Origin: Gonocerus acuteangulatus
Taxonomy: Eukaryota; Arthropoda; Insecta; Hemiptera; Coreidae
Assembly (NCBI GenBank): GCA_946811695.1
Contig: OX328124.1
Location: 96,189,804-96,253,803 of the forward strand
Direction of reading: 5' to 3'
Length of the DNA stretch: 64,000 nt
The translations under genes were made by a program, and so were the position numbers. The notes beneath the pieces are model-generated. The model ran no database searches. It was not told the origin of the DNA and saw nothing but the letters and a program-made list of their open reading frames with translations. This document shows, in pieces, positions 11,408-64,000 of this stretch; position 1 is the stretch's first letter, and each line of letters starts with the position of its first letter.

Positions 11408-11516
11408 AGCTGAAGAAGGCTGCCATTGTTGCAGTCGAAACGTCCAAAATACAGGTTTCTTTTTGAAAGTCTGACGTTTTTTCTCCTAGCCGAATCCCAA
11501 CTATACCTGTCTTCGT
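11408..11516 (+). ncRNA. Hammerhead-ribozyme-like motif of Penelope-like family A
   Basis: The core CTGAAGA (11410-11416), one extra base, stem II GGCTGC pairing with GCAGTC around a loop, GAAA (11437-11440) and CGTC (11441-11444) match the type I hammerhead consensus. ACGT would form a minimal, dimer-type helix III and cleavage would follow GTC. The downstream CCGAATCCCAACTATACC is the family A terminus. The extra base between CTGANGA and stem II departs from the textbook form but recurs in families B and C here. Confidence 0.5.
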
Positions 11517-11519
11517 AGA

Positions 11520-13460
11520 AATAAATACTTAATTGGTCCAGTTTTCGGCTTACTCTTGACTTACTATCAAACATATTTAATGTTCTACTTGTTATGTTCA
11601 AAAGGTTTGCGTTGGAATTGACTATTTCACTGGTATCCCAAGTGTTATTGCTTCGAAAACTGAATTTACTTACTCACTTTACTTTAATTAATATTATTGA
11701 TACTTGACGCATATTTGAATAAATAAAACCATTTTCCGACCTCCACCTATTTTTTATCTGCAAACATGTAATATTCTTGGGCTATTCATGAATTCGATTT
11801 ACCCGATGTATTCATTTTCTCTGGACACAAAGTTTAAGGTAGGGGCTGGATGTCACATTTTAAATCAACTTATGATACTATTTTGTCTTTTATATTCGCT
11901 TTGTAACTTATTTTTATTGGGGGCCTCGCTTCTCATAAGTTAAAACGGTTATTACGACCTCAGCGAAAGAAAAGATAATGAATAAATATTAGTATTGAAA
12001 AAAAAAAAAAAAATATTGCGTAGATTGAATTGATTCAGTTTTAAGAATAAAGACTCATCCAAATAAGCATACTGTCCTTATGTGAAAAGAACGCCACAAG
12101 ATTGTGAAAGTTTCTAAAGCGTTTCTGTGACGTTTCCAAGTACGAAAACTTCGGAAACATCATGATACCTTCTTATTCACGAATGCGTCAAAGACCTTCT
12201 TATTCACGAATGCCTCAAAGAGTAATACTCTTTCCATTTCGCTTAACAAGACAATGCGAAATCTGCTATGCTAAACCGCCTCACACGTACGATCGCCTAC
12301 AAGAGAGTGAAGTTAGACCGGCATGTGACGTTGTCACTCACTATGAGGAGATGAACGGGGTTGTCAGGACGAGGGTACTGCTCTCAAATTTCCCTAACTA
12401 CTATTATAAAGGTGCCTTTCGCCCCGCCCTCCCGTTCGCTACTGCTCTATGTCGAAATCTACACCCTACCAGCCCTTGAGAAATAACGGACCTTCCAGAA
12501 CGACACTCTTAAAAGGATAGTTTCGCTTACATCGCTTAAAAAAGCAACTGATTTCATACTCACCAAGAATATTGATCTCCTGGGGCACATTTTTCATCAT
12601 AAGAAGACCCGTGAAGTTCTTCGACTCAATATTCACTACTTAATAACTATTAAGTAGTACTAGTACTATTCGTCCAATCCTAGCCGAGTATTGGCAAGGA
12701 TCCAACTCAGAAACGACTCTTGTAGGCATTTTTAACCACTAATCCACTCCTTACGCTCCTACCATACCTAGATCCTAGAGTTATTCCGTCGCAGGTTTCT
12801 CAAATATTGTCTAACTATTCTATGGCCTTTTCATGTTCACTAACTGGCGTCTTAACTGTAGTTCCCACACTAAATCTCTTGTTGCTATTTGGTTTAAGTT
12901 ACCCTGTTTTCTATTATATGGATACTTACACACGTACGAAACAATACCACTCTCATGATTTGCTTCCTAAAAGGCATAGTGTAGCATAAACAATCTTAGT
13001 TAAGGAACTTCAAAACCGTCGAGTTTTTCTTTATCTTTTCAGTTCGACAGATGCTAGAAAAACTGCAAGGAAGACATCGCTTCGACGGCCGCTTATGCCT
13101 CACCCCGCTTTTTTCATTTAATTATTATTATTTTTTTTTTTTTAAGAATGTAGATTTCATCTATCCACTTTTGCTTTCTTATTCTACCGGACTTGCTCTT
13201 TTATGTTTCATTAATTCCCTTATTCATTGACAATCTACCACGTCTCTGGTTTTCTCCACAATATCCGTTTTCTTCTTCAAGTGTGCCTTATTCAGCATAA
13301 ATTTAGTCTTTCGGACCGTTTTGTTTTTCCAAACGCTTTATGTATGGGTACACAAGTGTATTGGCTCTTCTTTTTCTTTTATGTTCTACTTTGTTTTTCA
13401 ATTATTAATTATTTCTTTTATTTGGTTTCTTCCCTTAGGCTATCATGTTTATGGTTTATT
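11520..13460. other. No gene found
   Basis: A 27-bp tandem duplication lies at about 12165-12218 (CTTCTTATTCACGAATGC twice). Otherwise no recognisable feature. Confidence 0.45.
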
Positions 13461-13473
13461 TTATCTTTTTAGT

Positions 13474-13562
13474 CCTGGCTAGAAAAGTGTGGTAACCTAT
13501 AGATAACCCGTCCTAAAATTCGTAGTTAATAATAAATGGACGTTAAAATTTAAATAAATAAA
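13474..13562 (+). mobile_element. 5'-truncated tRNA-derived SINE (family T)
   Basis: Only the 3' tail of family T is present (CTATAGATAACCCGTCCTAA to the AAATAAATAAA end). It is flanked by 13-bp duplications TTATCTTTTTAGT at 13461-13473 and 13563-13575, so it inserted already truncated. Confidence 0.82.
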
Positions 13563-14583
13563 TTATCTTTTTAGTGAGAAAAAATCTGTCATTAGATTCC
13601 TGTAGGTTACATCCTTTGCCAAATAACCACCAGTCACCTCAGATTTTCAACCAAAAGTCTTCAGAAGTTAGGTTATTATAAATGCTGTCCTTTCTTTTTC
13701 CTGCTAGCTATGTTTATTTTCTTGTCAGAGGGTTCAAAAGCAATTTTCTCTCTCCTTTCTTTTCTTTTCTTTTCTGTTTTTCTTCTTAGGAAGAATGTTA
13801 CACGATCTGGATAGTAATTCCCTCATTTTGTAATTCATCAATAAATATAAAATTATTTCTAGGCCATCCAAAAAACGGATATAGATTTTACTAACAATAT
13901 ATTTTAGATTAATAATATTTCTATCAGAGTACTAGGATATCCTATTTCTATTCTACAAACGCGGGAAGTTCTAATCTTGAAAAATAATATGTATTGTAAG
14001 GAGCCACAATATGTTTTTCTTACAACGTTGAATAAAATGACCTAAAAACCAGGGGAAAAAATCTAAATAATATTTATATGAAATAACTACTGATTTTTCG
14101 AGAATGCTTCTTGCAAAGGACGTAAGTAGCAACCCTCCTGCGGTGACAATGTTCTAATTATACCGTGGCATCTAGGTAGATAAGATCGGAGATGGCCTTA
14201 AGATTGGCACTCTTTTAATTTATAATCAACAACCTCAGGTCATTCCATTCAACATTCAGCAGTCTCTCATCTTTTAATCTTGAAGGCATTTTAAGAATTT
14301 TCAATCTCGATGCATCTCATTATCAATACACTTTAGACTACGTAACTATTATTATTATTGTGTAGGTTTTACGTAATTTTCTTTTGCAAGGATCTCAATT
14401 TTCCCCACCTTTTCTCCCCAGGCTGGAAGTAGAAAACGTACAAGAAAACATGGAGCGTAACGAGATAAAACAAGCTTTGATGGTCTAGTGACTCCCGTTG
14501 CTGAATCCGCGAGTGTTTGCTGACGATTCCTTTATGCCCTGAAGAAGAATCATATTTGCATACATATCCATTACTGTTTACAA

Positions 14584-14632
14584 CCCTGATGATGGCTTGT
14601 TATTCAACGTTGGCAAATAAATATTACTCATT
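14584..14632 (+). other. Degenerate hammerhead-like/Penelope terminus
   Basis: CCCTGATGATGGCTTGTTA followed by CAACGTTGGCAAATAAA resembles the family cores, but the GAAA segment is lost. A relic. Confidence 0.3.
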
Positions 14633-14920
14633 TTAGTTATAAAATTTAGTTTTTTTCAACAAATGACCAACCCAATCATCTTCAGCTTCTCAATACCAAA
14701 GGTTGACTATAAAGAAGAAGCAGTTTGATTTGGAAAGAAGAATATGTGCGTACAATAGTATTTGTTGTCTGACGAGTAAGTGTCTTACTTCTTACCCTTG
14801 ACACTGCGGCTGAAACTCATCCGATCAAAATACATATAACAAACATACACCCCGGGGAGATGCATTAAGCTAAGGATTAAGTTGATTAATGCAATATGTT
14901 CTAATTTGTGAGTGTATACA

Positions 14921-15182
14921 AAAATTGAAAGGGTCGGGGCAAAATAGTGTCAAGCAACATTTTTAACAAAACTTACCTTTAGCTGCTATATGTTGGATAT
15001 TATGTGGGACTATCAGTCTATAACGGTGCTACTAAGATACAAACTCTGTATGCTACTTAATCTTGTTGCCCCTAACCATTTCAACTGATAGTCCCACATA
15101 ATATCCAACGTATACTAGCTACAGATAAGTTTTTTTTTTAAATATTGCTTGGAACAATCTTTTCCCGACCCCTTCAATTTTA
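14921..15182. mobile_element. Palindromic MITE, about 262 bp
   Basis: The left end AAAATTGAAAGGGTCGGGGC pairs with the right end GACCCCTTCAATTTT, and an inner pair of ~40-base arms (GGATATTATGTGGGACTATC and its complement) flanks a central loop. No ORF. Target duplication not determined. Confidence 0.6.
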
Positions 15183-15979
15183 TTTATTTATTGAATTTAC
15201 AAGCTCGCAAAGAAGGGATTTGCTCGTTTTATTGTTACAAACCGACCGCTTCAATTGTAGAATGAAGCAAAATAACACAAAATATACATTAATACAATCT
15301 GAATTACTTAAACCAGAAATATCCTTTCTATGACAGGTTTAAGAACTGACGTCCGATTTGTTGGCAGCTTGATCTGAATATTTAAATTTTTCATGATGAG
15401 ATAGTAAACATCCTGAAATTGAAAGGTGATAATTATGAAAATATAATGTACTGGCCATATTTTACAATGCCGGTTTCGTTTTTTGATCAGGTTCCTTTTT
15501 TGTATCCGCAAGAAATGTTCGTCTAAAAATCAGAAGACAGGTGGTTATCGTAGTATTTACTAAAGTGAAAGCCTTACTTTACATTTTCGTTTGTTGTTTT
15601 TTCGGTTCTCCGACAGCCATGAGCTTAACACTGTTCATGTGTCCTATTTTTTCAGGCTTCTAAATTTTATAAAACCTCCCTACTATTTTGTAACATAGCC
15701 GTCTTTAAATTACTATTCTTCCTTACATGATTATTCTCCTTTTGGTTGAATCGTATTTGTTGCGTCAAAACATTCATAGGATATTATTATATTTCAAACC
15801 TGGCGTTTCTTGTTTTAAAATTTTATTTTCTACAGCTTTTAAAAAAAAAAAAAAAAATACTACTAGGGTGTGGAGCAAAATTCCTTGAGGGGATTGTTGG
15901 TTTCCATATTAAAATAGGAGCTGCCGAATCGCAGGAACTACATTACCTTAAGGCGTTTCCATAACTTTATTATTCCTTG

Positions 15980-16390
15980 AGGAATACGAGGACCTATGAT
16001 CTATTAAGGTGACCTACATGTTCACTTCAAACCACAAGGCCGGGACTGCGAAGTTTGGCCTCAAGGTTTGGACTGAATGGGTCTAGCAGACTCACGATAT
16101 AAGTCAATAAAACTCAAGGCAGAGACTGCACAGTCCAGTTATAGTAGACCCACTGTATGTGAAGGAAATATCCACTTGTCCATTCAAGTCAGGCCTTGCC
16201 TCATTGGACTCACAGTCCCAGCCTCATTGGACTGTACAGTTAATCCATTGGTGTTATCATTCTACTTCGATAGACTGTACAGTTCAACTCTCTCCTCAAG
16301 GCTGCCTCATACACGGTGAGGAATATTACAAGATTTGGACTGCTTGGTCCAGATCTTGAGGCATTCCTTACCGAGTATGGGCATCCTTAA
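15980..16390. repeat. Region of repeated TTGGACTG / CAGTCCA motifs
   Basis: At least seven GGACTG or AGTCC motifs in both orientations, with GAGGAAT-type segments near both ends, suggest a foldback or subterminal-repeat DNA element. Ends not resolved. Confidence 0.35.
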
Positions 16391-16724
16391 TACTTTGCTT
16401 TCTATTGGAAAAGAGTCTTGTGATTTCCGGAAAATTGCTTTGATAATATTATTCTACTAGGTAAAACAAAGTTGAATGTCTACTGGATTTAACAAGACAT
16501 ACTCAAAGACATAAGAAAATACACATAAGCAACTAGTGATAAACTGACAAGTTGCGAGAGATTAAGCCAATTTTAGAAACCATGTGTTCTAGTATTCGGA
16601 ATACAAGGCAAGAACTGCTTACTAGACTACAGTCACATTTGACTCATTCCTATTAGATGACAAACCTATACGAACCTATAAAACATGTAAAGATAAATGT
16701 TTGTTCTTTATTGAAAAAACAATG

Positions 16725-16905
16725 GTGGCCGGTAATTGAGAGTGCTAAGGCGTGAACAGGTTCGTGGTGCTAAGGTGCCTAAGTTCGTGGGTTCGATTCC
16801 CATTTTCAAAAAGTCCGACTCGCAGGAACTGCATCATCTTAGCGCGGTTCCGTTCTTATCCCTAGTCTAATTTGGAAAGATTAAAATAGAAGCAGTTATT
16901 ATTTT
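16725..16905 (+). repeat. Composite: tRNA-like SINE head joined to repeat R-A
   Basis: A B-box-bearing head (GGGTTCGATTCCCATT near 16788) runs directly into the R-A sequence (CCGACTCGCAGGAACTGCAT). Confidence 0.5.
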
Positions 16906-16908
16906 GTT

Positions 16909-17070
16909 GAGAGGAGATCGTTGACCGTTGATGATGCACGGTAGGGATTGTCGGGGTTCGGTCACTGCAACTTAATAAAATTACATTTTATCGTAAAAAT
17001 GGTTTTATTGTTCCGACGTTTCGGCTTGAACTTCAAGCCTTCATCAGGGCTGTAAAAACAAGTAGGACAT
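16909..17070 (-). mobile_element. Penelope-like family B copy with hammerhead-like core
   Basis: On the minus strand CTGATGA (17047-17041), one extra base, a stem II of seven pairs (17039-17023) and GAAACGTC (17022-17015) form a hammerhead-like core. It continues through AATAAAACC to GTGACCGAACCCCGACAATC and a 3' terminus CAACGGTCAACGATCTCCTC (left end, about 16909). The same terminus occurs in the 115-bp insertion at 46242-46356. Confidence 0.55.
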
Positions 17071-17099
17071 ATTTAACACTAATATATACACATATTAGA

Positions 17100-17345
17100 T
17101 TATGGTCCGATTATTATTGTATGGTCCGATTTTGATGAAATTTGGTACAAAAATCTTTCGTCTAATTTGAAAGGTCAAGTTCGTTAACCAACAGAATCCG
17201 CCCACCGGAACATGGTTTTTGGAGCGAATGTCGCGCGAAAAAAATCGTTCCGCTTACTTCATAATTTTCATTTGTTTTATAGGCTCCTGGGCCTAGGAAA
17301 ACGAATGAAACCATTTTTAGCCCATCCAGGTAAGATCATAAATCA
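17100..17345. repeat. Dispersed repeat carrying the empty site of the 261-bp MITE
   Basis: In reverse orientation 17155-17245 matches the sequences on both sides of the MITE at 37630-37890 (CATGTTCCGGTGG..., then GTTAACGAACTTGACC), with no MITE between them. Confidence 0.6.
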
Positions 17346-17468
17346 AGACCTTTCGAGAAAGGTGGAACCAAAATAATAAATGCTTCTATTTTACTCTTTC
17401 CAAATGAAACTAGGGATAAGAACGGAACCGTGCTAAGATGATGCAGTTCCTGCGAGTCGGACTTTTTT
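17330..17468 (-). repeat. Dispersed repeat R-A, minus copy
   Basis: Reverse complement of the R-A consensus, ending GCAGTTCCTGCGAGTCGGAC. Confidence 0.6.
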
Positions 17469-17469
17469 T

Positions 17470-17640
17470 GTTTTTGTGCATCAACTGTTGAAATATTGAT
17501 TGATAACCTGGCTATCTCCAGGTTGCCGCAATTTATAATGCCAACGGCACCAGGTTTCTCCAGACGGTTCCCCATCCAGGTACTTGTCACACCCGAATTT
17601 GTTGAGCTTTGATGTTCAACGAGATCCGATTGGTCAACAC
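17470..17640 (-). mobile_element. 5S-rRNA-derived SINE, diverged minus copy
   Basis: Carries the tail with GGTTGCCGCAATTTATAATG and a decayed 5S head. Divergence is higher than in the 6287 and 8150 copies. It abuts the R-A repeat. Confidence 0.6.
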
Positions 17641-17644
17641 CTCG

Positions 17645-18530
17645 GGTGTTGATCTATACCAGATGCGTTTTTTTGTTATCGATGGTGAGAATATCTTGTC
17701 GTTCAGTAATCACAGCTTCGTCCTAGCATATCTTAATTATATTTGCTTAGAATGTTTGTGAGATGTACCTTAGCAACAGTCTTTGAAAGTAATCATATCC
17801 CGCTAGAATTTCTCAGCCTACATTCAGTGCAGTTGAATCTACTCTTATTATTATTACTTTATCACAACCTTGTAGCTGTTTCCAAATGGCTATCCAAGTC
17901 CATTTGATGGCAAATTTGCTTATATTTATCTTCCTCGGATTTCTGGGTGTCTTGAATATGGTCAGCTTTTACATAGGTTTGTAGAACAATTCAGGAGTCC
18001 TTGGAATAAATCAGTAGATACAACGCCGGTGAGAGTACAATGGCTATAACCGATTTGCATTTCTTTCTAATAGTGCAGTTAGGAAAACAATTCTTAATAC
18101 TACAGTTTTAATTTTTTTCTTCGAAGGTTGCTATGTTTACTATCACCCCGTCCTCGTGTTATTTCTGCTCGGTTAACATCTGCCTTGATATGGCTGAAAG
18201 TGACATCAGTGTAATGAGAATCATTCCAGAAATGAATTTTACTTATTCTCAAGAAAGAGAGGTGACAAATGATCGCAAAACGCAATCTCAAAAAAACATT
18301 GTATTTTCATAAAGTTCCTATTTTCTATGGCTTTTGATCATTCTAGTTTATTGTTCTTGAAAAATATTTTCATTTTAGTAATATTTTTTTAGGATAATTA
18401 TTTGGTGTATGAAGAATATTTATTAAGCTTTAGGACTTCCTAGCTATTTTGTGAATTTTAATAAATTTACTCTATTATTACACTTTGAATATATTTTTAT
18501 GATGTTCCTGTTCTGTACATTGTTATTATA
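17645..18530. other. No gene found
   Basis: AT-rich DNA without recognisable elements. Confidence 0.4.
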
Positions 18531-18670
18531 CAAAAAAGCAAAAAAAAAAAAAAAATGATTTTTTTTTTCAACTTTTTCAAAGTATGAGGTAAAATTTACC
18601 CCACGGTCTCATTGCCGTAGATGTCAATGGCAATGTCAATCCAGGGTTATATAACTAATAAAATGTAATA

Positions 18671-18975
<305 letters not shown>

Positions 18976-19094
18976 ACACATTTCTTTGTTTCTGTCTTAC
19001 ATGGCGATGATCTATATAAGTTTACATCTTACTTGGTTAGCCATAAATATGGAGGTTAATTATCCCAAGGGAGTATTATTATTTTCGTTTATAC

Positions 19095-19330
19095 TAATAA
19101 TAAAATAGTAACAGGCCAAGGAGACCCAGAGGGGCAAACACTTTAGAAGAACAAGTTTCTTGACGCCACACTAGGGAGATAGTCTGGTCAGTACTATACT
19201 CCGGTCGCCTGACTTTTTTCTTTGGAGGTACCCCTTAATAAATCAATTAAAATCTGGTTTCGCCTAGGGATGGTCAGGATTGCCGAATCCAACCGACGAA
19301 TCAAGGCTAATCTTAATCTAAAAAAAAATC
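19095..19330 (-). repeat. Dispersed SINE-like repeat R-B, copy 1
   Basis: Shares GTAACAGGCCA, CACACTAGGG-GATAGT and CCTAGGGATGGTCAGG-type words with 31155-31440 and 39017-39320. The latter two end in the complement of a tRNA-like B box (GATTCGAAC or a variant). Confidence 0.55.
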
Positions 19331-19404
19331 TAATCTCATGTAAACAAGGGAAACTATATAAACATAAATTCTTCGAATAATAAGGAAAGGAAAATCGCCC
19401 ACGC

Positions 19405-20732
19405 GATGAAATTAAAGTTGGAGCATTTCAGGTGCCGTAAAATGATACTTCATGGAGATGCCGGGGATTTTGTGATCCCTAATCTATCGAGCGATGAAAT
19501 TAAAGTTGGAGCATTTCAGGTGCCGTAAAATAATACTTCATGGAGATGCCGGGGATTTTATGATCCCTAATCTATCGAGCGATGAAATTAAAGTTGGAGC
19601 ATTTCAGGTGCCGTAAAATAATACTTCATGGAGATGCCGGGGATTTTATGATCCCTAATCTATCGAGCGATGAAATTAAAGTTGGAGCATTTCAGGTGCC
19701 GTAAAATAATACTTCATGGAGATGCCGGGGATTTTGTGATCCCTAATCTATCGAGCGATGAAATTAAAGTTGGAGCATTTCAGGTGCCGTAAAATAATAC
19801 TTCATGGAGATGCCGGGGATTTTGTGATCCCTAATCTATCGAGCGATGAAATTAAAGTTGGAGCATTTCAGGTGCCGTAAAATAATACTTCATGGAGATG
19901 CCGGGGATTTTGTGATCCCTAATCTATCGAGCGATGAAATTAAAGTTGGAGCATTTCAGGTGCCGTAAAATAATACTTCATGGAGATGCCGGGGATTTTG
20001 TGATCCCTAATCTATCGAGCGATGAAATTAAAGTTGGAGCATTTCAGGTGCCGTAAAATAATACTTCATGGAGATGCCGGGGATTTTGTGATCCCTAATC
20101 TATCGAGCGATGAAATTAAAGTTGGAGCATTTCAGGTGCCGTAAAATAATACTTCATGGAGATGCCGGGGATTTTGTGATCCCTAATCTATCGAGCGATG
20201 AAATTAAAGTTGGAGCATTTCAGGTGCCGTAAAATAATACTTCATGGAGATGCCGGGGATTTTGTGATCCCTAATCTATCGAGCGATGAAATTAAAGTTG
20301 GAGCATTTCAGGTGCCGTAAAATAATACTTCATGGAGATGCCGGGGATTTTGTGATCCCTAATCTATCGAGCGATGAAATTAAAGTTGGAGCATTTCAGG
20401 TGCCGTAAAATAATACTTCATGGAGATGCCGGGGATTTTGTGATCCCTAATCTATCGAGCGATGAAATTAAAGTTGGAGCATTTCAGGTGCCGTAAAATA
20501 ATACTTCATGGAGATGCCGGGGATTTTGTGATCCCTAATCTATCGAGCGATGAAATTAAAGTTGGAGCATTTCAGGTGCCGTAAAATAATACTTCATGGA
20601 GATGCCGGGGATTTTGTGATCCCTAATCTATCGAGCGATGAAATTAAAGTTGGAGCATTTCAGGTGCCGTAAAATAATACTTGATGGAGATGCCGGGGAT
20701 TTTGTGATCCCTAATCTATCGAGCGATGAAAT
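19405..20732. repeat. 88-bp minisatellite, 15 copies plus a partial one
   Basis: Units starting GATGAAATTAAAGTTGGAGC recur every 88 bp exactly from 19405 to 20725. They are almost identical, with a few private changes (an A-G change in unit 1, TTTTATG instead of TTTTGTG in units 2 and 3, one C-G change in the last). 88 is not a multiple of 3 and the units are not coding. Confidence 0.95.
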
Positions 20733-20880
20733 AGGGATCTATTTTCTGAATTGATGTGCCCCCTGACCGTATCCTCCTAAATGCCAAAACTAACGACCAT
20801 ATATATAGCCGAACTCCTTGGAATACTTATAGAACTGACCAACGTTCATGGAGCAGGAACCGATCACTATTTGTATTAAT

Positions 20881-21655
20881 TCACTAGCTGTTACCCGGCG
20901 TGCCATGCTACACCTACTTTCTGCATATAGAAAAGCCTAAATAAATTAGAAACCAAATAAGTATTATTAAAATCTAATAACACGAATCTGTAACTGTTTC
21001 GAACCCGTGACCTCTCAACTGTAAGTCCTAGACGGCTTCGACATAACCTATAACTCCCCCCGTATCAAGACATACATGTATGCCAAGTTTGGTAAAAATA
21101 GGTCTTGCTTATAAAAAGAAACAACAACATACAGACAGCAGCTGGTAGACGTTTTTGACCTGGCCTATGACAATCCCCTGATCAAGACCAACCTGTGTGC
21201 CCAGTTTGATCAAAATCCGTCAAACGGTGTGGGTCTGTATAAATAACAAACATACAGACAGACAGCTGGTAGACGTTTTTGACTTAGCCTACGACTCTCC
21301 CCAGATTAAGATCTACATGTGTACCGAGTTCAGTCAAAATCCGACGACCGGTGTGGAGTTGTATAAGGGACAAACATACAGACAGACAGCTGGTAGACGT
21401 TTTTGACTTAGCCTTCGACTCTCCCCAGATTAAGATCTACATGTGTACCGAGTTTAGTCAAAATCGGATGAACGGTATGGATTTGTATAAGGGACAAACA
21501 TACAGACAGACAGCTGGTAGATTTTTTTGACCTAGCCTAGGAGATTTCTCGTATCAAGACCTACCATTATTCCAAGTTTGGTCAAAAACGGTCAAACGGT
21601 GTGGATTTGTATAAGGAACAAACAAACAGACACGTGATTTTTATATATATAGATT
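20881..21655 (+). repeat. Non-LTR-like 3' repeat with five ~123-bp internal units
   Basis: Begins CACTAGCTGTTACCCGGCGT and carries five diverged repeats with the core CAAGTTTGGTCAAAAT ... AACAAACATACAGACAGACA at about 21129, 21251, 21375, 21499 and 21621. It ends in GTGATTTTTATATATATAG. Such AACAAACAGACAGACAG tails are typical of RTE/CR1-type insect repeats; class inferred. A related array is at 42830-43190. Confidence 0.6.
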
Positions 21656-21846
21656 AACTTCCTTAGTGGCCATAAAGAAAACACCCTTGCAATTATCCAA
21701 AACATATTGCCACAAATTAATATTTAAACAATTGAAAGCAGCATTAATTTCCTGTGGAAACCTGTAAACGAATACATTAAAATAAACTCACTAGAGTTAT
21801 AAATGTCACATTAGAAAATAATTACATTTGTTTTTATTATTTTTAG

Positions 21847-64000
<42,154 letters not shown>

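Noticed and set aside
12162..12479. 105-codon open frame
   Set aside because: It starts in a small tandem duplication, shows no family motif and has no splice or promoter context.
19405..20732. Regular array that might be read as a CRISPR
   Set aside because: The whole 88-bp unit repeats with no variable spacers, the context is a eukaryotic intron-rich genome, and there are no cas genes.

Overview
This window is arthropod genomic DNA, almost certainly from an insect. It is AT-rich, has GT-AG introns of 78 bp to over 6 kb, and is crowded with transposable elements of nearly every class. I cannot fix the order from sequence alone; the R1-like, RTE-like, mariner, hAT and gypsy content is typical of a large insect genome. 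Nothing bacterial is present (no operons, tRNA/rRNA genes or CRISPR).

The one host gene I can support fills the right two-thirds (about 21.85 kb to the window end, plus strand). It is an ABCC4/MRP4-type ABC transporter (insect relatives are often named lethal(2)03659). I traced 22 coding exons whose phases all join, giving 1,191 residues: N-terminus, first membrane domain, first nucleotide-binding domain (NBD), second membrane domain, and the second NBD as far as its Q-loop. The last ~130 codons lie beyond the window. Several introns are still 78-140 bp; the others were enlarged by insertions.

Bases 1-21,846 hold no gene I can support. They contain LINE remnants, tRNA-derived and 5S-rRNA-derived SINEs, MITEs, Penelope-like fragments, microsatellites and two notable tandem arrays (114 bp x 3 and 88 bp x 15). 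Inside the gene: intron 1 carries a mariner relic split by a hAT-like element that is itself split by a 306-bp ribozyme-bearing retro-insertion; intron 4 carries a nearly intact R1-like LINE; intron 8 carries a ~350-bp near-perfect inverted repeat; intron 12, about 81 bp originally, carries a 5.7-kb antisense gypsy-type LTR element with identical LTRs, interrupted in gag by a truncated LINE; intron 14 carries a CACTG-ended DNA element with an unknown ORF family.

The most interesting signal is a set of Penelope-like or non-autonomous retro-insertions of at least three families. Each has a hammerhead-ribozyme-like core (CTGANGA ... GAAACGTY), an inverted terminal duplication, target-site duplications of 12-16 bp and, in two families, a shared 3' terminal motif. 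Two insertions of 114 and 115 bp in different introns have the same architecture. Next are the long intronic hairpin (a candidate endo-siRNA precursor) and a 5S-rRNA-headed SINE family with clean target duplications.
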